Positions 34,268-45,854 of a stretch of DNA of 64,000 bases are shown piece by piece. Below the pieces are notes generated by a model. It did no database searches, was not told the DNA's origin, and worked only from the letters and a program-made list of their open reading frames with translations. Position numbers and translations under genes: made by a program. The stretch covers positions 17,198,001 through 17,262,000 of the forward strand of contig CANTUQ010000073.1 of NCBI GenBank assembly GCA_947683425.1, written 5' to 3'. This DNA is from Excoecaria cochinchinensis (lineage: Eukaryota; Streptophyta; Magnoliopsida; Malpighiales; Euphorbiaceae). The first letter of the stretch is position 1, and every line of letters starts with the position of its first letter.

Positions 34268-36838
34268 TGTAACACCCCTTACCCGTACTTAGGCGATCCC
34301 ATCCGATAAGGAGTAAGATGCCGTAGGAGTAAAGGTGTCACCACACAGATATAGAATAACATACATTCATACATAAACATACATACCAATATACAGGGCA
34401 ATTTAAAACTTTACAACACCATTCAAGAAAAGCTGATCATGCATTAATATAATGAAAGCATTACATTACTGTTCTGATCAACTGAATGATACAACAGATA
34501 ATTACAGAACCCAGAATTCATATACAAAGGTGGGAACTATTACAAAACCCTATACGAGAGTTCTATACAAGAAGAAACCTCAAAGGTACAAAAATAAAGC
34601 CCTACACTAAGACCCTGCCGTGTTGGCTTTGATGGCGACGACTCTCCCAAAATCAACTCCTTCCGCACCTGCACGGGTAAACACACCGTGCTAAGCGATA
34701 AACGCTTAGTGGGAAAACACACATATAGCATAAAGACAACCATTCACAACGGTCGTTAAGGCAATCCACATGCGTACTTCATGTATATAAGATAATCATG
34801 GCATAACAGTAACATAAACTCATGCTCACAAACAGAGAGCCATTCATCAGAAGTTCATAACAATAATTATATCCTCATATCAGATTATACTTCACCGTTG
34901 AATCCATACAGATATAACACACGTTTCATATATTACAAGGCATACAAAGCACTTTAAGCATTGGAACACCTGCTGACTCAAGGTAGTGGATAACGAGTGA
35001 ACAGAAAGTACTTTACGGGTACCAACCGAGTATGAATCGAAAACCATGTAAATATTCATTCACAAACATTTTCAGAAGGACCTTAAACAAGATCCAAACA
35101 CATTACAGAAGTTCGCGAGGAACCAAACAGGGACCTGATCGGGGTCCAAACGGAAACAAAAGCTGCAGCAAAGACTCTATTAGGCATGCCTAACTATCCA
35201 CTATACTGACTCTTACAGGCGGAGAATTATACAGGTAATGGCCGTAGTTTAATTACGACAAGCAAAGAATTCACATTCTATGATAATCAGAACATACAAA
35301 ATTATAGCTCAAAATGCATGGTATCGCGTGCTAAAATCCATAATTAAACATTCCTAAAACATGCGGAAATAAAAGAATTTTATTGTAAAAACAGGGTAGG
35401 TCACGGTCACAACCAAAATGGTTGTCACCGTGACATACCAATGCTCTTGGCAGAATGCTGAATGGGGGTACCTCACGGTCACAACCAAAATGGTTGTCAC
35501 CGTGACATACCAAAGAAGCCAAACAGAAACAAAAGTTTGGGTACCTCACGGTCACAACCAAAATGGTTGTCACCGTGACATACCAAAGAAGCCAAACAGA
35601 AACAAAAGTTTGGGTACCTCACGGTCACAACCAAAATGGTTGTCACCGTGATGTACCCAAAACCTCGAACAGAAGCAAAATCTGGACACCTCACGGTCAC
35701 AACCAAAATGGTTGTCACCGTGACCCATGCCCAGATTCCATACTGTCGAGCAAAAACACCAGAATTTTTAACCCAACACTAATTTTTCTTCACTCAACCC
35801 ATGATATAATGATTCGAACTTTAAACTCAACCGAATCCATCATCAAAATCATGCCATTAACAAATCTTACACATGAATTCAAAGGACAACATTACTTTAC
35901 ATAATCAAATTCCTCAAGTTAACATACAGCACTATTCATCATCATTTTACCCAAAAACACAATATGAGTTCAAAACTCCACAAGCTAAGCTCAATCATTC
36001 AACCAATACTAGCCCCATAGCATATAAATCATAACAAACATAACATCCATCACAAATTTCCAGAATTTCTCATGAACACATAATCATACACACATTCAAA
36101 ATTAGAAATTCCCAAACCTCAAATCCTTAGCTCCTAGTGCTTAGCTCCACTAGATCCAACAACTTCCTTGCCTTTAGGATCCCGGGGAGGCTCAACTAGG
36201 AAACCCAACCAAAACATACAAACAAAACAAAATCCAAATCAACCCTAACTCCAAATCCAAAACTAGAAAAAAGAAGATGGGAAAACTTAAATAAAAGCAA
36301 AAATGAATGCATAAAACTTAACAATGAACACTAAGAGATGATCAAACCCCACTAGCACCCTTGAATCTCAACTAAAGTTGATTAGAGAAGAAGAAGGAGA
36401 AGAAAAGAAGAAGGGGACGGTGATGAACGGGAAACACAAGATGAAAATCTGAATTTCCCCTTTTTCCTTTCTTTTCCTTTTTCTTTTCTTAACCTAAAAC
36501 AAGTGTCAATCTCCTATTAGTGGGATTTGGCCACTCACACCCTAGATGCATATGACACACACACACACACAAGATTCTCTCAACTAGAGCATACCCTACA
36601 AACATATGCATGTCCACACACTAAAATAACCCACTAGTGCAATCCTACTATGGTGCACTCATGCACACACAATTCTAACCCAACTAATCCACACCATAAT
36701 ACCATGCATGCACCCACATGCTAGCAAAACTCTTAAAACATGCAAAACTACCAAAATGCCCTTATGTTATGCCTAAGAAATGCAAATGCACATACATACA
36801 CTCGGCTCATTCAACTAGGGGGCAAACGGGGTGTGACA
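34268..36838 (-). repeat. Chromovirus LTR 2 (shared middle LTR)
   Basis: 2571 bp, same length as LTR 1. It serves as 5' LTR of copy 1 and 3' LTR of copy 2. Internal sequence abuts both sides with no duplication, the mark of a recombination-derived tandem. Confidence 0.95.
35400..35724. repeat. Palindrome array E: 5 units
   Basis: Units start at 35400, 35472, 35545, 35618 and 35690, spaced as in array D. Arms CACGGTCACAACC / GGTTGTCACCGTG. Minor substitutions relative to D. Confidence 0.95.
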
Positions 36839-38166
36839 ACTCTCCCCTACTAACAAGAATTTCGTCCTCGAAATTCTCACCTGAATAGAATAACTGCGGG
36901 TATTGCAATCTCATCGACTCCTCCAGTTCCCAAGTTGCTTCCTCAATCCCGTGGTGATTCCACAAAACTTTAACGAAAGGAATCTGCTTATTCCTCAACT
37001 CTCTTACTTCCCGAGCTAGGATAGCTCTAGGCTCCTCATCATAGGAAAAATCAGACTGAACCTGAACTTCTTGAATCGACAACACATGGGAAGGATCCGA
37101 TCTATACCGACGGAGTATCAAAACGTGAAACGCATCATGAAGCTTCGATAATTCCATCGGCAATGCTAATCTGTATGCCACCGGACCAACCCTTGCCAAC
37201 ACGTCATACGGACCAATGAAGCGAGGACTAAGCTTTCCTTTCTTTCCAAACCGAAGTACTTTTCTCCAAGGTGACGCTTTAAGAAAAACTTTGTCCCCAA
37301 CTTCAAACTGCACATCCTTTCTCTTCAGGTTGGCATAAGACTTCTGTCGATCCTTGGCTACTTTCAGATTCCGCTCCACAACTCTGATCTTTTCTTCTAT
37401 ATCTCTAACCAGATCTGGCCCAATCACTGATCTCTCGGATAACTCTGTCCAACAAACCGAAGTCCTACTTTGGTATCCATACAGAGCCTCATACGGTGAC
37501 ATACCGATGCTAGACTGAGAACTGTTGTTGTAGGCAAACTCCATCAGCGACACATACTTGTCCCAGCTACCCGGAAAGTCCAAAACACAAGCCCTCATCA
37601 TATCCTCTAGGATTTGAATCACTCGCTCGGACTGACCATCCGTCTGAGGATGAAACGCTGTACTGAACTTCAGCTGGGTACCCAAAGCTCGCTGCAACTC
37701 TTTCCAAAACTTAGATGTGAACCTCGGGTCCATATCTAAAACTATGGACAAAGGCACTCCATGCAACCGAACTATCTCATCCACATAAATACTGGCCAAT
37801 CTATGCATCGGATAATCCATCCTAACCGGTAAAAAGTGAGCAGACTTCGTGAGTCGATCCACAACAACCCACACAGAATCATGCTTTCTTTGAGTCAATG
37901 GCAATCCAGAGACAAAATCCATGGCGATGTCATCCCATTTCCACTCGAGAACGGACAAAGGCGTGAGCAATCCAGAAGGAACCTGGTGCTCAGCCTTGAC
38001 CTGCTGACAAGTCAGGCACTTAGATACAAAGTCCACTATGTCCCTCTTCATACCAGACCACCAAAAGAACTGCTTCAAATCCCGATACATCTTTACACTG
38101 CCAGGATACATAGTGAAAACTGAACTATGTGCCTCATCCAAAATTTGTCTTCTCAACTCTCCACTA
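36807..38166 (-). pseudogene. Copy 2 integrase and chromodomain
   Basis: Open from about 38166 to the stop at 36807 in the LTR. It contains the HHCC region (again FTMYPG, Tyr for His, then CLTCQQ), the D-D-E core (DFVSGLP; IVLDMDPRFTS, where copy 1 has IVSDRDP; DGQSERVIQ), AYNNSSQSSIGMSPYEA without the copy 1 stop, and the chromodomain EEPRAILAREVREL ... VEEATWE-like block. An extra C near 38168 (ACCCCGG versus ACCCGG in copy 1) shifts it out of frame with the upstream RNase H. Confidence 0.9.
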
Positions 38167-38658
38167 CCCCGGTACACACAAACGGTTTCCAAACAGAAGA
38201 GCCCCATCCTGAATTGAAAACTCTGACTGTTTACCCGAACTGACTTCTTGCACAATCCGCTGAAGCTTCCCATCAACCTTCTGACCATCAACTATCCGCT
38301 GTCTCAAAGTAGGCTTGACCCTCAACTGAGCTATCAAAGCCCCATCAGAACCAAACCTCCATCTGAACCGTCTCAAAAATAAGGCAGAAACTGACTTCCT
38401 ACTCAACGCGTCTGCGACTACATTGGCCTTACCCGGATGGTAATCCACAATGCAATCGTAGTCCTTAAACAGTTCAAGCCAACGACGTTGTCTCATATTC
38501 AGTTCCTTCTGCGTCAGAAAATACTTCAAACTCTTGTGGTCCGTAAAGATCCTGCACTTCTCTCCGTAGAGATAATGACGCCAAATCTTCAAAGCGAAGA
38601 CAACCGCTGCTAACTCAAGATCATGCGTTGGATAGTTCCTTTCGTGTGGCTTCAATTG
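38167..38658 (-). pseudogene. Copy 2 RNase H C-terminal part
   Basis: KPHERNYPTHDLELAAVVF through FTDHKSLKYF, ADALSRKSVSALF and NRLCVPG. It is bounded upstream by the TGA at 38659-38661 shared with copy 1, and downstream by the +1 frameshift at ~38168. Nearly identical in sequence to 31358-30880 of copy 1. Confidence 0.88.
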
Positions 38659-40673
38659 TCAAGAAGCATAAGCCACAACCTTACCTTCCTGCATCAAAAC
38701 ACATCCCAAACCTACACCTGAAGCGTCACTATACATAACAAACTCTTTACCCGAGGTGGGTTTAGTCAGTATAGGAGCTTCAACTAACAACTGCTTCAAT
38801 CTTTCAAAACAGGCTTGGCACTTATCCGACCATTCAAACTTAACTCCTTTCCTCAATAACCTGGTCATCGGAGCAGCAATCACTGAAAATCCCTTAACGA
38901 ACCGACGGTAATAACCCGCCAAACCAAGGAAACTCCTCACTTCCTGGACATTCCTAGGCGCTTTCCAATCCACCATCGCCTCAATCTTGGCTGGATCCAC
39001 TTGGATACCCTTAGCTGAAACTATATGGCCCAAAAACGACACTTCCCGAAGCCAAAAATCACACTTACTTAACTTGGCAAACAACCGATGCTCTCTCAAA
39101 ACTTGCAAAACCATCCAAAGATGCTCTTCATGCTCGGTCTCATCCTTGGAAAACACCAGAATATCATCTATAAATACTACTACAAACCGGTCTAAGTATG
39201 GCCTAAACACTCTATTCATCAAATCCATGAATGCCGCTGGAGCATTAGTCAAACTAAATGGCATCACAAGGAATTCAAAGTGGCCATACCGAGTCCAAAA
39301 TACAGTCTTAACCACATCCTGGTCCTTAATACGGAGCTCATAATACCCAGACCGGAGATCTATCTTTGAAAACACACCTGCACCTCGAAGCTGATCAAAC
39401 AAATCTTCAACTCTGGGCAACGGATACTTATTCTTCACTGTGACCTTATTAATTTGCCTGTAATCGATACACATCCTCAAGGATCCATCTTTCTTCTTAA
39501 CAAACAGAACCGGAGCTCCCCAAGGAGATATGCTGGGTCGAACGAACCCCTTATCGAATAGCTCTTGTAGTTGAGTTTTAAGCTCTCTCAACTCCACAGG
39601 AGCCATCCGATAAGGTGCTTTCGATACCGGTGTGGTACCCGGCATAATCTCTATGGCTAACTCAACTTCCCTCTCCGGAGGCAAACCCGGCAAGTCACTC
39701 GGAAAAACATCACTAAACTCTCGAACAATAGGGATGTCCTCAATCCTAACTTGATCCCTCCTGGAATCCAAAACCATAGCCAGAAAAGCCTCACAACCTT
39801 TTCTCATAAACCTTTTTGCTTGAATTGCAGAAATCACATTGTGCACGGAACTCGCACCCAAACCTCTAACAAATACTGGAGCTCGATTCCTATCCCGAAG
39901 CACGAAAGTCTTCCTATGACAATCAACCACGGCTCGATGCTTGCTCAACCAATCCATACCCAAAATCAAATCATACTCTTTGAAGGGTAACACTATCAAA
40001 TCCACAGGGAACTCAACACCTTCAACCAACAACGGACAATTCCTATATACTCTACTCACACTGACACTATGCCCTAATGGATTGGCCACACAAATCTCAT
40101 AGTCTAACTGTTCTACCACATACAACTTATCAACAATCTTATGCGTGCACAAATATGAGTGTGTGGAACCAGGATCTATTAGAGCATATAATTCAGTGTC
40201 ATGGAGTAGGAACTTACCAGCAATCACATCAGGGGCATCCTGCTCCTCCCTGGCTCTAACTGCATAAGCTCTAGCGGCCATTGGGGAAGGACGCTCAACT
40301 GTCTCAGAAACAGCTCCATCTCTAGGTCGACCGCCTCGACCTCTACCTCTACCTCTTCCTCTTGCAGCCTGAGAAGCATTTGATCCAACTCTGCTAGCTC
40401 CTCCCTGAGGACCCGAATCTTCCCCAATCTGAGGACAATTAGCCACACGGTGCTCGGTGCTCCCACACCTGAAACACCCACCAGTACGCCACCTACACTC
40501 ACCCCAGTGAGCTTTACTACAGTGCGAACAAACAGGTGCAGCATCAGACCGCCCACCTCTACCAGAACCAGATACTACAGCTGAACCTTACCTTCTCCCT
40601 CTTGTAGCCGAACCAGCTGCAGGATCATCTTGCGGGTTCCTAGGTCTCTTACCCGAAGATGAGGAAACACCAC
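38659..40673 (-). pseudogene. Copy 2 Gag C-terminus, protease, RT, RNase H start
   Basis: The frame is open from the TAA at 40588-40590 down to the TGA at 38659. It includes the end of the zinc knuckle (here EHRVANC, where copy 1 has EHCVANC), the RG-rich linker, protease ALIDPGSTHSYLC, RT with VVFIDDILVFSK, and LILTKPTSGKEF/YSDASGVGLG of RNase H. It lacks the copy 1 deletion near 31499. The TAA at 40588 replaces a Gln codon of copy 1. Upstream Gag is displaced to 54231-54998 by the nested Tat element, whose target duplication ACCAC is at 40669-40673. Confidence 0.9.
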
Positions 40674-43071
40674 TGTGACGCGCGCCGGATCCCCGCGGCC
40701 ACCCATGGGACCGCCAGCTTGAGGGCGATCGGGGCATTTGTGGGTCCGTTGATAGCTTGCAATAAATCGCAAGTGCGTCTATGTTGGGCAACAGGGAGGT
40801 TTCATGGAGTCGCCACCCAATAGAACATTGGGAAAGTTACTCTCGCCTCGGAGAGCCTAAGACTGCGCGTTGTATCCATTTTGGGCCAACCAGAGGGGTC
40901 TTGGAAGGTAAACCTCTCGCCCTAAGGAGCCTAGGATTAGCGCTAAAGTCTCGTGGCACAAAAAGGTGTCTTGGAGGGTAGACCTCTAGCCTCTTTGAGC
41001 CCAAAGACCAGAGCTGGGTCCGGAATTTCTCATCTATTTCTACCTCGATTAATTTATGATCAAATTTTAATTATCATTAATTCGCTCTCTCTCCACACGA
41101 TGCAATTTTAATTTAAAAGCGCAAATATTCACATTGAACGTGATAGGATAAACATATCAAAAATAACATCAAAGGTAAATTACAATAATACCAGGAGCGG
41201 AATACAACTCCCATTTAAAAGTGCAAACATACATAAAACCGGGGAATTTATTAATTATGAGGACTTTGGTCCCCGCATGCACAATTAAAGAAAATATTTT
41301 GGATGTGATAATTTTATTTGGGATGAAAACTAGGACATTGGTCCCATTTTATTATGAAAAATCTAAATTAATTTAGTAAAACTATTTTTGTGATTTTTAT
41401 TTAGGTGTGCATAAGAAAACATTTTATTCAATGAATATATACAAGGAAATTAAAATAAAATGAAAATTAAAAATGTATAAAGAAAATACCAAACCCCGCA
41501 ACTCCTCCTTCACGTGCATGGGTGCTCAAATGAGAATAAAACAATGATTTGCAACCAAAAATAAAAATAAAAGAAATTAATGTTAGTGATTAAGCCAACG
41601 AAATAATATGACATAAAAGATAATATGTACAATGACCATATAACATGCATAAGATACTATAACATGCATAAAAATAATTATGATGCAATTTAACATGCAT
41701 AAAATGAGATAACATCATGGCAAATGCAATTTATTAATAATAAAGGTTAACATGTAAGAAAAATGAATGACAATCAATTTTATTACTCATAAAATGTGCA
41801 TGAATGTGTAACATAAGAACAATAAAACTTAACATGCATAATAAAGTTTAAAGTAATATCTATCATAAAGGCATAAGAAAATAAATTTGAAATTTAACAT
41901 ACATGCAAAATATGAACAATAACATTAATGATAATAATGATACTAGCACCTAATGATAACAATAAACCAGTCTAATAAAAACTTTAATGATATTTAACAC
42001 ATGCAAACATAATAATAATCATGATATAACATAAAGAAATCAAAGATATTGACAAACTAGATTAAACATGCATAATAACATGGACAAAAAATAATTTGAC
42101 ATGAAAATAATATAATAAAATTTAAAAGAATTTACTTGTTAAAGATAAAAATAAGAAGAAGAATATGGAGACTAAGAGAATTTACATGTTTAATGTGTTA
42201 ATTGGAAGCAAAAATAAATGAAATTAACAAGAGAATTAATGAGTAAAACCAAGAATAATTACCCTCAAATTCAGTTTTGAAGAATTGAAGGTAGAAGTCT
42301 TGAATTCCTTGTCTCTTCCTTGTGAAAATGCTTGCAAAATGCTTGGAAACTTGAAGAAAAACTCTAAAAAAAAAGTATGTGAAGATTTATTTTTTTTCTC
42401 TAAGTAAAAACCCAAAAAATTCTGTTTTTTGCTCTAAAATGTTCTTAATCCGTTCGCCCCTTGTTTCTGAATTTTTTCTAGTGTTTAACCCTCAAAAACT
42501 ACCCAAAAACCACCCAAAACCGTCCAAAAACCGTTAAAAATCGAGTGGGGGTCGAAAATGGGCGAAATGGGGGCGAAATCGGCGCCTTAACGCCGAAAAT
42601 TGGCGTCAAACGTGCGCCTCGCGCACGTTTCCGCGCTGATGCGGGGAGTCTCCGCGCACGACGTATGCGGAGCGAGAGACGCCCAAGGCGTCGCTCGCGC
42701 AGAGCGTCCGACGCCCAGGGCGTCGGCCGCGCGGAGCGCGCGCTCCGCGCACGGAAATTCGCGACGGCCCTTGGCCGTCGCCTTTCCGTCGCGATTATTT
42801 TCCCCTATTTTCCACTTTTTCTATTTTTTTCATTTTTTAATCATTTTTTCACCTTTTTTTTTTAATTTTTTATATAAAATACCCTCAACCTAAAACACAC
42901 TTTTTCTTCTTCAAAATGATTTTAAAAAATATTTTTAAAATACACTTTTTACTCACCGAAAAGACAAGGAAAATCACTTCTGAGCTCCAATCTTTTTGCC
43001 TATAAGCTGGCATAGCTAAATTTCATCATCGGGTAATCCTGATCAAGGCTACTCGGGACCCGGTGTCTACA
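40674..43071 (-). repeat. Nested Tat 3' LTR
   Basis: 2398 bp, plus-strand ends TGTGACGCGCG and GGTGTCTACA. AT-rich, with many TAACATGCATAA-type repeats (41640-42070), a GC-rich palindrome cluster (42568-42800) and TATATAAAA-like DNA near 42870. Pairs with 51824-54230. Confidence 0.95.
42568..42800. repeat. GC-rich palindrome cluster in Tat LTR
   Basis: Six or more back-to-back inverted repeats in an otherwise AT-rich LTR: GGCG..CGCC around 42580, AACGTGCGC/GCGCACGTT, GACGCC/GGCGTC twice, GCGCGGAGC/GCTCCGCGC, and CGACGGCC/GGCCGTCG. The open frames across it are by-products. It is repeated with changes at 53725-53960. Confidence 0.9.
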
Positions 43072-43086
43072 GTTGCCCCCAATTTT
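43072..43086 (-). promoter_or_regulatory. Nested Tat polypurine tract
   Basis: The minus strand reads AAAATTGGGGGCAAC next to the 3' LTR, as in the outer Tat. Confidence 0.8.
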
Positions 43087-43211
43087 GGGTAGGCTAGTGC
43101 ATGGGTGCCTAGGTGAGCCAAAATTCAGGAAAAGGAAAGAAACGCGTACCTGAAGCGGCGATCTTCCTGCTTGATGATGGTAGCTGTTGCTGTCTTTTGG
43201 TTGTAACTGGT

Positions 43212-43467
43212 AATGCCGTGGTCGTGCTAACCTCTTGTGGGTAATATCGCCATCGTGTTAACCTCTGTGAATTGTATTGCCGTGGTCATGCTAACCTCTT
43301 GTGGGTAGTGCCGCCATCGTGCTAACCTCTGTGAATTGTATTGCCGTGGTCGTGCTAACCTCTTGTGGGTAGTGCCGCCATCGTGCTAACTGTTGTGAAT
43401 TGGTAGTGCCGTGGTCATGCTAACCTCTTGTGAGTAGTGCTGCCATCATGCTAACCTCTGTGAATGT
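43212..43467. repeat. 64-bp tandem repeat, 4 copies
   Basis: Units start at 43212, 43276, 43340 and 43405, each beginning TGCCGTGGTC.TGCTAACC. It occupies the same place as the unrelated 91-bp repeat of the outer Tat. Confidence 0.93.
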
Positions 43468-44576
43468 TTGAGCTGTACTCCTTTAGATGCTTGGACTGGT
43501 GTCGTCACTCGGCTTTTGTTGGTGTTCCCCGCCGATTTCTCCTACAAGATTGTATGCATAGGAATATACAAGAAATCACGTGTGCATGATATGGAATGCA
43601 AATGCTTGCAAAAATGTACAGATTGTGCCCTAGGTGGTCCAAGGTTTGCTGAGGTTGTAGCTTGTTTGCTCTACAATGCCCCCTGAATCCTGAGGATCGT
43701 CGACAAGTTTTCTGAAAGAGACGTCCGGTGTACATCCTTTGCCCCCTGGTCAATGATCACTTACCCGGGATTCTGTTTCATGTTCTGTGTTGTATGTTAT
43801 ATGATTGAAAGAAGATCATCCGAAATAACATCACCCTATTACTCCAGGCATTGAACGTCATTGTTTTAAAGGTAGTGCGTCCCTTGTGGATTTTCACACT
43901 AGCTTTTCTTTGCGGGAAATGCGTCCCTTAGGGGATTTTCACACAACCCTTTGCCTAACTTTTGCCTGGAATGGACCCAACCTAATCCAGCGGCTTTTGT
44001 TTATTTTATTTTATTTTTTTTGTAGGGCAGACTGCCTGTTTCCAGGTTTTCACCCTGCCCTTTGGCCTAACTTTTGTTTAGAGAGCAGTTACGATTTTCA
44101 TCTCTAACGGCCTTCTTTTTTTTTATTATTTTTTTTTAGAGAAAGTTATCACCAAAGCTTCTGTTAAGAGCAAAAAAAAAACACATATCCAATGAAGGGA
44201 CTGAGCAATGAACAATTGGTATATTTCTTTTTTTTTTTAAGACAGAACTGAAAGAATAATGAAAATATATTCTTTTATTCATTGCGAAATTGTGTACATT
44301 TCTATATGATTTCATCATACATGATTTTCATTTGACAAGAATTCAAAAGCATATGACTACACCTAATCTCGGAGTGGATTTTGTCAGCCTCAAACTCCTG
44401 TTATCAATCGGCCCTCTCGGGTTTTCTCGATTGAACATTTTCTCTTGGCCCTTAATTTTTGCCCATGATGCCTTTTTTCGGTTTTCACCCTGGCAGGGCG
44501 CCCAATTTTAGCAAGGCCGCCTCTTTTCGGTTTTCGACCCGTGGGGCATTTATTCTCTTCTTTTTATTTTTTGTCT
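43468..44576 (-). other. Tat 3' region with accessory-gene remnants
   Basis: The segment 43838-43940 (ATTACTCCAGG ... GGTAGTGCGTCCCTTGTGG) matches the exon-intron border and intron of the accessory gene at 60000-60130. Further intron-like pieces follow, but the coding exons are absent. 44270-44576 matches 60820-61110 of the outer Tat, between accessory gene and integrase. No open frame looks real. Confidence 0.7.
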
Positions 44577-45854
44577 TTAGCCATGGAACCTTTTAAGTCT
44601 ATCGACATTGACCGGGTCCTTGAACTCATTCCCATCGCTGTCTGCTAAAATTACTGCTCCTTTTGTTAGCAACTTTTTCAAAATGAATGGACCTTCCCAG
44701 GTTGGTCTGAATTTGCCTCGTATGTCTGGTACTCCCGGCCTCATCATCTTAAAGACCAAGTCCCCCTCCTTCAACGGGTGCTTTCGTACTTTCTTGCCAA
44801 ACGACCGAGCCAGCCTCTTTTGATAAACTTGGTTGTGGTAATAGGCTCGTAACCTGTTTTCATCCAACAGATTTAGCTGTGACAAACATTGTTGTGCCCA
44901 TTCTGCTTCAGGAATCTCAGATTCCATGACTACCCTCAATGATTTCAGCTCAATTTCAACCGGCAGGACTGCTTCAGTTCCATATACCAGAGAGAATGGC
45001 GTTGCCCCTATAGAGGTTCTGACTGTTGTTCTATATCCCCAAAGTGCGAAGGGTAACTTTTCTGCCCAATCCTTGTAGTTCTGAACCATCTTGGCCAAAA
45101 TTCTCTTCACATTCTTATTCGCCGCTTCAACTGCACCGTTTGCTTGAGGACGGTAAGGAGAAGGCTTATGATGTTTGATCCCATATTTCTCGAGCATCTG
45201 TTTAGTCTCTGCCAGGAATTGCACCCCATTATCAGACACAATGTGATGTGGGAGACCATATCTGCATATCAGATTCCGTTTGATGAATTTAGCCATATCC
45301 CTTGCATCAACCTTCTTGAAAGATTTAGCCTCAACCCACTTAGTGAAGTAGTCAATGGCAACTATGATGAATCTATGCCCATTAAAAGCCGTAGGATGGA
45401 TTTCGCCTATGATGTCTATTCCCCACGCTGCAAATGGCCATGGAGATGTTAAGTTATGTAACTCTGAAACTGGCACATGCCTCAAATTCGCGTACTGTTG
45501 GCATAACTGGCATTGCTTCACAAAATTTGAACAATCTGTATCCATTGTGAGCCAATAAAACCCTTGGCGCATGATCTTCTTTGCTAAGGCTAAGCCATTC
45601 ATGTGAGCTCCACAAACCCCGGCATGAACCTCTTCCATAACTCTTTTAGCTTCTTTCTCTGCCAGACATCTTAACTGGATACCATCAGCTTGCCTTTTGT
45701 ACAAAGTGCCATTAACACTGATGAATTGAGTGGATAACTTCCTGATCATTCTTTGGTCCTTCTCATTGGCTTCCTCTGGAAAGACTGATCTCTCTAAATA
45801 ATTCTGAATGTCATAATACCATGGATTTCCATCATTGGCCTCAATGTCCATCAC
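44577..45854 (-). pseudogene. Nested Tat integrase (domain intact)
   Basis: 425 codons on the minus strand. The HHCC zinc region is complete (HAGVCGAHMNG ... CQLCQQ). The catalytic core shows WGIDIIGE, VSDNGVQF and ANGAVEAANK for D, D and E, followed by WGYRTTVRTS and a C-terminal domain GDLVFKMMRPG ... GKFRPTWEGPF, ending KRFHG and stop at 44577. It is preceded by an in-frame TAG that cuts it from the second RNase H; the intact remainder suggests a single nonsense change. This is the best preserved integrase in the window. Confidence 0.93.

Noticed and set aside
42545..42893. Overlapping open frames in the GC-rich Tat LTR segment
   Set aside because: Arg/Ala-rich frames follow from CpG-rich palindromes and then run into poly-T; the second LTR has frames of changed sequence. 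Not genes.
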